NCBI RefSeq assembly: GCF_001641265.1
Contig: NW_020167520.1
Coordinates: 1,302,001-1,366,000 of the forward strand
Source: Pseudogymnoascus destructans
Taxonomy: Eukaryota > Ascomycota > Leotiomycetes > Thelebolales > Thelebolaceae
DNA length: 64,000 nucleotides
Reading direction: 5' to 3'
The position numbers and the translations under genes are program-made. The notes beneath the pieces were generated by a model. The model did no database searches, had not been told where the DNA came from, and saw only the letters and a program-made list of their open reading frames with translations. Each line of letters opens with the position of its first letter. The first letter of the stretch is position 1. Of this stretch, positions 43,967 through 53,421 are shown in pieces.

Positions 43967-44997
43967 ATCATCATGACCAAACTTTTCGCTTCGCTTAAGG
44001 TTGGAGTAAGCAATACGCAGCTGCCCAACCTAAGAGGAAGCAATATGCAGCTTGTCAGAACGTGCATCTGTTCACTGTCACTCCTTAACAAAACCTCCAC
44101 CATAGTTGTCTATAGTATTTAGATAGTAATTATATGCAATTCATTTAATGGAAGAGACACCTCTATCAAATGCTCGTGAGTGGCTCCTAGAGAGCCCCTC
44201 TGAAACAGCAACTACTGCCAGTCAGATTTTCAAAGTGCCTAAATAAACGATACAGTTAAGTATCAGCCGACTAGCCTAGCAGCTCCCACACTGAGGGGGC
44301 TAGAATAAACTACTCTCTACTATGCAGACAGAGGCCATAAAGAAATGGATACTTGAGCAGTATTACCTAGGGTTAGAGCAACTAGGAATATGATATTTGC
44401 TGCTGTCTGTCAGCTACAGAGCCCACAGCTGCACCCATCACAAAGCTAGCTTATAAAATTTATATGGAATGAGCTTAAGGAATATCACTTTATTACTATG
44501 AAGCCAATTGCACAGCAGCGTATGAAGGCTCACAAGATGAGCCTATAGTTCTAAAGTGGTTTTAAGAGTACGGCTGGTTTATACTAGAGTGTGGTATAAA
44601 ACCAGAGTCAATCTAGAATATGGATGAAACTGGCTTTTAGGTTGGGATACTAGGTGTGTGTGATTGTACCACGAGCCGCAAAGGAGCTCTACACCCTAAG
44701 CCTTGAAAATCGGATGTCTATTACTATACTTAAGGCTGTGCCTGTAACTGGAAAAGTCATACTGCCTGTACTTATCATTCTGGGCAAAATACACATGGAC
44801 TCTTGGTACCCACCAACCTTTAAGGCACAGAGCTCATTATGCTCTCTAACACTGGATTTTCAAACAGCCAGCTAGCCTTACGGTAGCTACAGCACTTTGA
44901 GCATACTCCCTCTAAGTGTCATACTGACATTCGTTGCACTCAGTCTGCTATCAAACTCAAGAGCAAACTTAGAAATCTCCTCCTCAAACCTACAAGT

Positions 44998-46281
44998 TGT
45001 AATGGTGAGTGCACCAGATGTGAGAATCTAGCCACCCAAGGAAGGGATGAATTTACTAAGACAACACACTGTCTTAGGAAACAGAGCCAAAGGGTTGTAG
45101 CTTAGACTATTCCACAATGCAGCAATCAAGTGTATGATGTAGTGGAGTGGTTTAGACAAGTTGTACAAATGTTGAGTCTGAGAACTCAGGGATAAGTCAG
45201 AGGTTAGCACCTCACTGTAAGGACACAGGGCACCCAGCTCACAGTAATAGCATATGAGAGTGCGAGTCGGAGGCTAAACGGATGCTATCCTATAGGTCTA
45301 CTACGAAGGATACAAAAAAGATGAAGGGGGAACCCCGTTGAGTCTGTTTCCTTAACTCCCGAAACGGGCCCGACTCGGTTATCCCAACCCTAGCCCTGAA
45401 CCTTCCACCGCAACAGGTCTGCATCGGCCCTGAACCCTATACACTTACCGTCCCCCACTATAGTGTAACTCGCTATATGCTCCTCTACTGGTTTGAAACC
45501 CCACCGAGTCGGATTCCATGCTTGTAGTGACCGTAACAGTTCTGAGACAGGTTCTTCGAGTATCTAGGTACGGAGGCATCCTTACACTCACTGACTTTTC
45601 AGAAACAAGGAGTAACAAGATCAATGCTTTCAAGCTTGGAAAAGATGTGGAAGTATGTGATAGTCGATTTACTGTATTGTCTGCTTGCCCTTTCTTCAGG
45701 AAAGGGCAATCCTATTTATGCTAAAGGAGTGTAGTTCTCTCATTTTCCAAGACTTTCCATGACTAACCAGGCTTGGTAGCTGTAGTCGACGTAAGAGAAT
45801 CCCATAGAACCATCTCCTAGGTTCCTAGCCTATAGGAAGTGAAAGGAGGTCCAAGGTCAGAGTACCCCTATAGACAAATTATGTCATAACTTAACCAATC
45901 TTGTGGGAACTAAGGAGCGATGATGTGTAATCAATCATAGAGGGTTGTAGAAGCTTTTGGAGCTATCGTTCATGTCACTAGGCCTCTAGTTGATAGACAT
46001 ATGTCATGTGTAGTATTAGCCCAGTAACTAAGGAGTGATGTCATGTAATGAATCATAGAGGGTTGTAGAGATATGCTATGTGGTTATATCGGCCCAGTAA
46101 CTAAGGAGCAATGACGTGTAATGAATCATAGAGAGTTGTAGCAATCGTTGAGTAGTATTGCTCTTGTTGTTGGTGTGATAAGTTAAAATATGTCATAGTG
46201 ACTTGTAGGTTTGAGGAGGAGATTTTTAAGTTTGCTCTTGAGTTTGATAGCAAACTGAGTGCAACGAATGCCAGTATGACA
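44998..46281 (+). mobile_element. LTR-S copy C, solo LTR nested in copy D
   Basis: Plus-orientation LTR-S inserted 81 bp into copy D; CAAGT duplications at 44993-44997 and 46282-46286. It is itself interrupted by an LTR-A solo LTR. Because C and D are opposite, 45.0-47.1 kb forms a long imperfect palindrome. One copy of the 16-mer repeat is present. Confidence 0.92.
45216..45586 (-). mobile_element. LTR-A solo LTR (371 bp) nested in LTR-S copy C
   Basis: Reverse-orientation copy of the Gypsy-A LTR, TGTAAGGACACAG...ATCCTTACA, flanked by CTCAC at 45211-45215 and 45587-45591. Excision restores CACCTCACTGACTTTTC as in LTR-S copies B and E. Confidence 0.95.
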
Positions 46282-48229
46282 CAAGTCACTATACATATTT
46301 TGGCTTATCAAACCAACAACAAGAGCAATACTACTCAACGATTGCTACAACCCTCTATGATTCATTACACGTCATTGCTCCTTAGTTACTGGGCCGATAT
46401 GACCACATAGCATATCTCTACAACCCTCTATGATTCATTACATGACATCACTCCTTAGTTACTGGGCTAATACTACACATGACATATGTCTATCAACTAG
46501 AGGCCTAGTGACATGAACGATAGCTCCAAAAGCTTCTACAACCCTCTATGATTGATTACACATCATCGCTCCTTAGTTACCCACAAGATTGGTTAAGTTA
46601 TGACATAATTTGTCTATAGGGGTACTCTGACCTTGGACCTCCGTTCACTTCCTATAGGCTAGGAACCTAGGAGATGGTTCTATGGGATTCTCTTACGTCG
46701 ACTACAGTTACCAAGCCTGGTTAGTCATGGAAAGTCTTGGAAAATGAGAGAACTACACTCCTTTAGCATAAATAGGATTGCCCTTTCCTTAAGAAAGGGC
46801 AAGCAGACAATACAGTAAATCGACTATCACATACTTCCACGTCTTTTCCAAGCTTCCAAGCATTGATCTTGTTACTCCTTGTTTCTGAAAAGTCAGTGAG
46901 GTGCTAACCTCTGACTTATTCCTGAGTTCTCAGACTCAACATTTGTACAACTTGTCTAAACCACTTCACTACATTATACACTTGATTGCTGCATTGTGGA
47001 ATAGTCTAAGCTACAACCCTTTGGCTCTGTTTCCTAAGACAGTGTGTTGTCTTAGTAAAATCATCCCTTCCTTGGGTGGTTAGATTCTCACATCTGATGC
47101 ACCCACCATTACACTAAGGAAACGAAGGTTCTACTACTTGACTCTCATGTGAGCCATACAAGTGATGATTTCATCATTATGGCAGAAAAACACAATATTA
47201 TCATATACACATTCCTATCCCATCTTACTCATATTTTACAGCCACTAGATGTAGGGATCTTCTAGCCATATAAGCACTGGCACAGAGAGGCTGTGCTTGC
47301 TGCCATACGTGATATGGATGTTACATATGACCTACAATTCTTTATGAGGGATTTTACCAAAATGTAGCTATAGACTTTTAAGGAGTCTATATTATATCAG
47401 CTTTCTAGAAAGCAGGAATTTGCCTAGTAAGCCACGTTATAGCTCTCGCAAAGCTACGTTCGTACATACAGCCTGCTCCTATGCCTACACCTATGCCTCT
47501 ACCTATATGGGTTACACCAAAACCCTCAACTTTTAGGGGGGTTAAAGAGGGGCTATAGTACCAGAAACAACAGGTTCTAGAGGGTTTTAGTAGCCCCTCG
47601 AGGGACAGCTATAGGAATTAGCTCATAGGAACGGAAGAGGTTGTAGTAGGAGGCCAGCTTCAAGAGCTTAACCTCGACGCTAGGTTGAGGAGTCAAAGAA
47701 GCGGTCGAACCGAAGCCGGGCTCGCCTTCAGTTTGGAGGTGGGCTTACGGCAGCTCACGCTCACGAGCTTTGGGCCTAGAAAGCTGAGCTGGCAGCTTAG
47801 AAGCTTGAGGCCGAGCGGGTTCGAGTAGCCCGCTAGGCTGCCAACTGGGCCCAAAAGCAGCTTCGCTAGGCAGGAATTGAGGCCCGGAAGGAAGAGCGCT
47901 CCGAAAGAAGGGGGTGGCAGCTCTTCGGAAAGCTGTCCTCCCAATTCCTCCAGATGGACCTAATTCCTGACCCAGAAGCCCTCCACTGAAGCGAGAGTGA
48001 GGGCGAGCGTGAGGGCGAGAGTGGGAGAGAGGGTAGGAGTGGGAGCGAAGAAGTGATAATTTCATAGAATGGCTTAATTATGTACCTTTACATACAAATT
48101 ACTATGGAGAGGTACTTACAGTCGCAATTGTGACGAGCCGCGTATTGCTTCCTCTCGGGTTCGGCAGCCGCGTATTGCTTGCTTACTACAACCTTCAGCG
48201 AAGCGAAAAGTTTGGTCACGACGATTATA

Positions 48230-50439
48230 ATCGTTGGTTCTCAAACCACCTCCTGGAGGCGGTTGGCGAAAGCGAACTGGGACGCGAAAGCGATTGTGGG
48301 ACACTTCGGGAGCGGACTCGCGACGCGACACGACCGACCATGAACACGACTGACAACGTAACAATGCTGTAAATATATATAAGTTATAGAATTAAATAAT
48401 TAAAAAAGATTTGGATCAATATTGTCAGGCAGTGATTGATCATCACAGCCACCGTCACTTGCATCGTGAATCATGTCGTAGTCCAAGCCTGCAAAGTTCA
48501 CGTACCCACTCTCCTCAATGGCTAACAGTCGGTCCGCCTCCTCCTCCTCCTCACGTTTCTTCTGTGTAACGTCCGGGTCAATGATTTCTGTACGTAAGCC
48601 AATTGGTGGCTCCGTGTCTGGGTTACTTTTTTGAAATTCATGTAGGTCCTTTTTCCGTGTACGTTCTGCCTTCCGTGCATCGATGCCAGCACGGAGCTGC
48701 ATCTTACGCTCAACGTTCACCATGCGTGTTCTCTCTCTTTTCTCCCGTGCTTCTTCTAAAAGTTGCTCCTTTACCTTCTTCTCATAAATCCTTTGCCGTG
48801 CATGTTCAACTGTAATAGAACCGCCTTTTTGAATAGATTTCCGACTTCTAACCTTCCACTGTCGTTGCTCAGTCATAATAGTAGTAATTTGTACAAGCTC
48901 TGACTGGAACAGCTCAGCCTCTGTTAACTGAGTTTGGATTTCAGTATAAGAAGATGCCCACTTTTGCCGTGACGGTGAACTAAGGATCTTATCAAATGTT
49001 TGACTCCATGTTGAAAGATCATAACTTGCTTGAAATGCGCGTTGTGGTGTTTCTAAAACTCCTGGTTTTGCATATATAGCAACCTTCTCTTGAATCTTTT
49101 CATAGTTAGGTGGCCAAATACCTGCATCTCTAAAAGACTTGATACAGTTACCCTTTGTAAATGTCTGCTTACGGATAGTAGACAAGTCTCTAAAGAAAGA
49201 TATAACATTATAATCTGTATCAAAATTCCGGATTGCTTGTTGAATTGCACGTCGGTGCCAATGTTTATATTGTGCAAACACAGTAACATCTAGCGGTTGT
49301 AGAATATGCGTAAGATGAGACGGAAACACATGTAAGTGTATATTGTGTTGATGTGCAAGTATTATAAACTCTGGAACTTCATGTGAGACATAAGAGTCCA
49401 TTATTAACAATTTCGTTCTTATAGACGGTGTATGTTGAATAAAATGCTGTAGATATTCCATTGCAAGCTCAGAGTTTGTATATCCGGAATCGGATACTGC
49501 AACTTTCTCATCACCGTGTAGATTGTCATGGTACCAACTTTCCATGTGTAATTTTCCTTGTATAATAAGGAACGGTGGAAGTGCAATGCCAGCAGCTGAA
49601 ATTGTCTCTATAACTGTAAGACTTTGTCTGTTCTCTGGAGCTTGTATATAAAGCTATAAATATTAGAATAATATAAAGTAAGATAAGTAGAAACAACTTA
49701 CCTCCTTTACTGCAGATGGTACCAACACATGTTCACCGGTGCTCATTCCTACACGGAATCCAACTTCATCAAAGTTGTAGATATCACCTGCAGTAATATC
49801 TAGTTGATTACACACATCTTTAAATTCATAAAACCATTCTTTAATAGCTGATACTTCATGAGATGCAACCCGTGCTGCTTCAATTGGCCGGGTTTTTATT
49901 GTATGGAAGTTGTGTTGTTGTGTCTTAATCCATGTCTGGAACCACCGTTGTGATGGTGGTGCACGTGTTGGAGTTTCTGCTGCACGTAGTTGGCAGATGG
50001 CACTGAACACCATAGGCTTAGTTGCACCGTACCCATTTTCGTACGAGCGTTGGATGTATCTTTGTATAGCTGTAACTTGTACATCAGACAGTACTCTGTT
50101 CTGGCCTCCGCGTGGCACAGCGGTGCGTTGTGGTGATGCGCGTCGTTGTCGTAGTCGTATAGTCCGGAGCGTACTTGGGTTTACTCTGTACATCCGTGCT
50201 ACTGTAGCACTCTTCTCTGTTGGGTTTTCATTTAAAAATTCAATGGCATTTAAAAGAGCTTCATTTTTATTTACTTCAACTACCGGCATAGTTGTGGTTG
50301 TAGTTGTGCTCGTTGTCGGTCATGTTCATGGTCGGTCGTGTCGCGTCGTGAGTCCGCTCCCGAAGTGTCCCACAATCGCTTTCGCGTCCCAGTTCGCTTT
50401 CGCCAACCGCCTCCAGGCGGTGGTTTGAGAACCAACGAT
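48230..50439 (-). mobile_element. pogo-D, complete Fot/pogo-like transposon (2210 bp) with long TIRs
   Basis: TIRs of about 140 bp (48230-about 48364 and about 50300-50439) beginning ATCGTTGGTTCTCAAACC, nearly identical to each other. TA at 48228-48229 and 50440-50441. It was inserted into the TA immediately right of pogo-C, both within hAT-2. Confidence 0.92.
48400..50289 (-). CDS. pogo-D transposase, intact, one 48-bp intron
   Basis: Exons 49702-50289 and 48400-49653 join to 613 residues. The intron 49654-49701 (GTAAGT...TATAG) is phase 0, between SAVKE and LYIQAPENRQS. An N-terminal psq-like HTH (EALLNAIEFLNENPTEKSAT) and CENP-B-type region (SQRWFQTWIKTQQHNFHTIK) precede the DDE_1 domain with IYNFDEVGFRVG at about 173, LLIMDSYVSHE at about 280 and ILQPLDVTVFAQYK at about 317. 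A long Lys/Arg/Glu coiled tail (SITVEHARQRIYEKKVKEQL) ends at an acidic SDGGCDDQSLPDN. There are no stops or shifts. Intact ends, frame and catalytic residues suggest a recent, possibly active copy. Confidence 0.92.
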
Positions 50440-50441
50440 TA

Positions 50442-50878
50442 TGTCTCACAACGGCAATTAGATACAGAATGGAAGCGCTAGATGAACGACCAAAACTCTT
50501 GGGCCTAAAATTGATATACTCAAGTTTTGGGCAAGTAAGCAATACCAATATCCAATACTTGCCGCAATTGCCAAAGATCATTTAGCAATTCCTGCTACAT
50601 TAGCGGAATCTGAGCGAGTGTTTAGTGTTAGAAAGGGAACAGATTAGCCCATCTACACTACGATATCTTATATGTCTTAGGATTGGGGCGTGGTATCAGC
50701 AGGTGAGGATTCAGAGGGAGATGAGGATGCATATTACTGTATTTCCATTGTCTATATAGCTATCAATCATGTTTTCATTTTTATACTCGAGTAGTACTCG
50801 TAGTACTCGAGCCCAAAAAACAGTACTCTACTCGAAGATCTCCGAGTAGTAATCTTGAGTAGTACTCGGGCAACACTG
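50442..50878 (+). pseudogene. hAT-2 3' part: C-terminal dimerisation region and terminal repeat
   Basis: Continues hAT-2 after pogo-D. The frame reads QYPILAAIAKDHLAIPATLA followed by ESERVFSV, the hAT C-terminal dimerisation motif, then a TAG where Trp/Gln is expected. The end ...GAGTAGTACTCGGGCAACACTG (to 50878) read inward is CAGTGTTGCCCGAG, a typical hAT terminus, with several GAGTAGTACTCG subterminal repeats. The 5' terminus is not in the window. Confidence 0.85.
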
Positions 50879-50886
50879 TCCCTCTT

Positions 50887-51210
50887 CGGACTTTTAGGCG
50901 GCACGAGTATGGTAAGAGATAAAAGAATTATTGGGTTATCAGGACGATCTACTTGCACTGTCGATGCCATCCCACAATAGATTGTCAAAGTGCTTCGGTA
51001 AGACAATTGCTTCATATCCATCCCACCTCTTCCTCCCCTGGAGAGTACTATTGAACTAAACTAGAAAACAACTCCATATTTTGTGCACCACGCGAAAGGT
51101 AGTGAACTTTCACTGCCCTAATATACAGCCAACATAACGCCATTACTACAATGATGCTGAGCCCTCGCCGCTGATGAGAGAAATCGGAAAGGGATGACGC
51201 GAGAGTGCAA
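50887..51210. other. No gene seen; CBF5 3' flank
   Basis: Spacer between the hAT-2 terminus and CBF5; nothing further supported. Confidence 0.5.
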
Positions 51211-52823
51211 TTACTCGCTGTCATCGCTCTCCTCCTTCTCCTTCTTGGACTTCTTCTCTTTCTTTTCCTTCTTCTCCTTCTTCTCCTTCTTTTCCTTCCT
51301 CTCCTTCTTATTCTTCTTCCTCTCGGCCTTCTCCTCCGCAGTCTCGCCCTCATGCCTCTTCCTCTTCTTGTCGTTGTCGTCTACGGTCATCATGCTGACA
51401 TCAGCGTCCACGGTTGGCTCCTCCTCAGCTGGCGCAGCAGCTTGCTCCGATGCGGCGGCAGGTGCGCCCTCTAGCGGGGCGTTGAAGTCCTTGTACTCGG
51501 TGTTCCACTTGGCAGGGGTGGCCTCGTTGGGGCGACCGTACTTGTCAAGCTTGCCATCGGCCTTCATCTTCTTCTTCTCAAGCGCAACTGGGCCCATGCC
51601 CCAGCGGCGTGGGTAGAGGTCGCGCTCCATGATGCAACGCTTGACCTTGGCCACGACACCGTGGTCGCAAGTGGAAAGCTCCACAGTGGACATCTGTGCG
51701 ATGCCGAGGGCGATGGCCTCACCCTTGGTGGTCATGAGGACAACCTCATCGTGGACCTCAATGCCAGACTCGTATCTGAGAAGACCTGGAATCATGAGCT
51801 TGGCACCGTAGCAGACGGCGTTAACTGCGCTGTCCTTGACGACAATGCGCTTGTAGGTGGTGAGAAGAGTCTCGAGCGGCGCAATGACGCGGCGGAGGTA
51901 AGACTCGTCGCGAGTGTTATCAGACATCCACTGGGCGTCAAGGACGTCGTGAAGAGTAACCATGTTAACCTTCTCGTCCATGGCACCGGATCGCACACGT
52001 CTCAGCTCCTGCATGTGAGCACCAACGCCCAAAAGCAGACCCAAATGCACGCAAAGGGTACGGATGTAGGTACCAGCCTCGCAGCTGACCCAGAAGACAC
52101 CGAGGTGGCGCTCGTTGTCAAACTCGTACAACTTGGACTCGTGGATTGTGCGGATACGGAGTTGACGCTTGACGGCGGAGATGAGAGGAGGGCGCTGGAA
52201 GAGGGCACCAGTGAGGGTCTCGAGGGCACGGGCGAATTGAGCCTCGCCACCAGGCAGTTTGTCGTGGAGACGAATGACACAAACGTACTCCTTTCCGGCA
52301 CCTTGCTGGGACTTAACAAGGCGGGTGGCGCGGTCGATACAGACGATCAGGCATCCAGTAACTTTAGGATCGAGGGTTCCGCTGTGTCCAGTTTTCTCGA
52401 CTCTGCGCGAATTTGTTAGCATCTTTTTGCTAGCAACACCAACACCCCGTGGCTTCAAATTATGCGTACCTGAGCATGCGCTTCACCCATGCGACAACTT
52501 CGTGCGAAGATGGGTTGGACGGCTTGTCAAGGTTGATGACACCCGAGCTAACATATGACTTGAGATCTCTCTTGAGTGGCGTGCAGCCGTTCGGGATTGG
52601 GGTAAAGTGTCCAGTGCGAACGAGAACTGTTCAAACAACTATCAGCATGCAGTTCACATACACAACCACGTATTTTGCGGTCCATTGACCCAAGATCAAA
52701 CTCACGCTTATCATAATTCTTCAACAACAGCGGCCAGGTGCTGGTATCCACTGCAGGAACGACAGCCTCTGGCTTGATGCTATAATCCGCATCCCCTCCT
52801 TTCTTTGCCACAGTCATGGCCAT
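51211..52823 (-). CDS. CBF5: H/ACA snoRNP pseudouridine synthase CBF5 (dyskerin)
   Basis: Exons 52706-52823, 52470-52626 and 51211-52402 give 488 residues. Introns are 79 bp (GTGAGT...AACAG) and 67 bp (GTACGC...CGCAG). Order: DKCLD N-terminal block (DTSTWPLLLKNYDK); TruB domain with INLDKPSNPSSHEVVAWVKR and KTGHSGTLDPKVTGCLIVCI, the catalytic Asp at about 103; PUA domain (about 268-340; KRIVVKDSAVNAVCYGAKLM); then DLYPRRWGMGP; and an acidic stretch and Lys/Glu repeat tail (about 439-488) typical of nucleolar targeting. With NOP10, NHP2 and GAR1 it converts uridine to pseudouridine in rRNA and spliceosomal RNA under H/ACA guides. The frame is intact. An upstream transposon (Copia-3) starts only about 210 bp from the start codon. 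Confidence 0.96.
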
Positions 52824-53421
52824 TGTAGACAGTTACCGTCGAGGTTCGAGGTAATTGCCTTATCGTTTGGTTTGGTGTTGTCGCAACAGGTGTTTCGCAG
52901 AAATCAAATTCTCGAAATTCTGGGAGCTACCAGCAGCGGGCTAAACTTTTTTCATTTGTGGGTTGGAGCTAGCGCCCGCACACGTGACCAAGTTTTTTTT
53001 AAAACTTCAAAATTAATTTACGCCTCTGTAACGACCGTATGAGGTTCTACAACCTAAAGGAATGTGAGGACGGAAACTACCTCTTAGCTGGAGACCAGAG
53101 AGTAAGGATTGAAGGATTCGGGTCCGTGGACATCAAAGTCCAGGTTGGAAAGGACACAAAGTCCATACGAACCATAACACCAAGAAACAGCCCTCGTTTC
53201 CTCATTCCACACCTCTGTTGCATCCTTAAAACAATTCATCCAAAAGGGAGTTCATTGGAATACAGCTACAGAAGGACTCACGTATGAAGGAAAGCCGTTC
53301 TGGAACACTCCAGTTATCCATGGACAATGGGTCCTTGAATATATTAAGAATGACAATACAAAAGTCCGTCAAAACACAGCCCTATCAACGACTCAAGTGC
53401 ACCAAGATGCTGTTCTATCCT

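Larger units (their letters stand above)
44917..47113 (-). mobile_element. LTR-S copy D, solo LTR in minus orientation, interrupted
   Basis: Starts TGTCATACTGACATTCG and ends CCACCATTACA; target duplications CTAAG at 44912-44916 and 47114-47118. After subtracting the inserted copy C and its 5-bp duplication, its length is 908 bp, the same as copy C after subtracting its own insertion. Confidence 0.92.
43967..48225 (+). mobile_element. pogo-C, pogo/Fot-like transposon carrying nested LTRs (decayed)
   Basis: Terminal inverted repeats: 5' ATCATCATGACCAAACTTTT and 3' end matching ATCGTCGTGACCAAACTTTT in reverse, TA on both sides (43965-43966, 48226-48227). Transposase remnants: 44150-44910 with REWLLESPSETATTASQIFK, IWNMDETGF-like and ARVIVPRAAKELYTLS-like blocks; after the nested LTRs, 47119-47450 with VLLLDSHVSH, HNIIIYTFLSHLTHILQPLD and YKHWHREAVLAAIRDMD; then a coiled Gln/Glu/Arg-rich tail (47690-48065) ending SEEVIIS. 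Many TAG stops make it inactive. The nested LTR block 44917-47113 has CTAAG duplications, and removing it rejoins the transposase frame region. Confidence 0.85.

Noticed and set aside
47690..48065. GC-rich frames near 47.7-48.0 kb as a separate host gene
   Set aside because: On the plus strand they continue the coiled C-terminal tail of pogo-C with TAG at Gln codons.
42827..48066. GAAATTATCACTTC ends as terminal repeats of one 5-kb element
   Set aside because: Both are the coding 3' end (..EVIIS) of two pogo-C copies in opposite orientation. True pogo-C ends with TA duplications are at 43967 and 48225.
51194..51616. Ser/Phe/Leu-rich plus-strand frame suggesting a membrane protein
   Set aside because: It is the reverse of the Lys/Glu repeat tail of CBF5 (AAG/GAG codons read as CTT/CTC).
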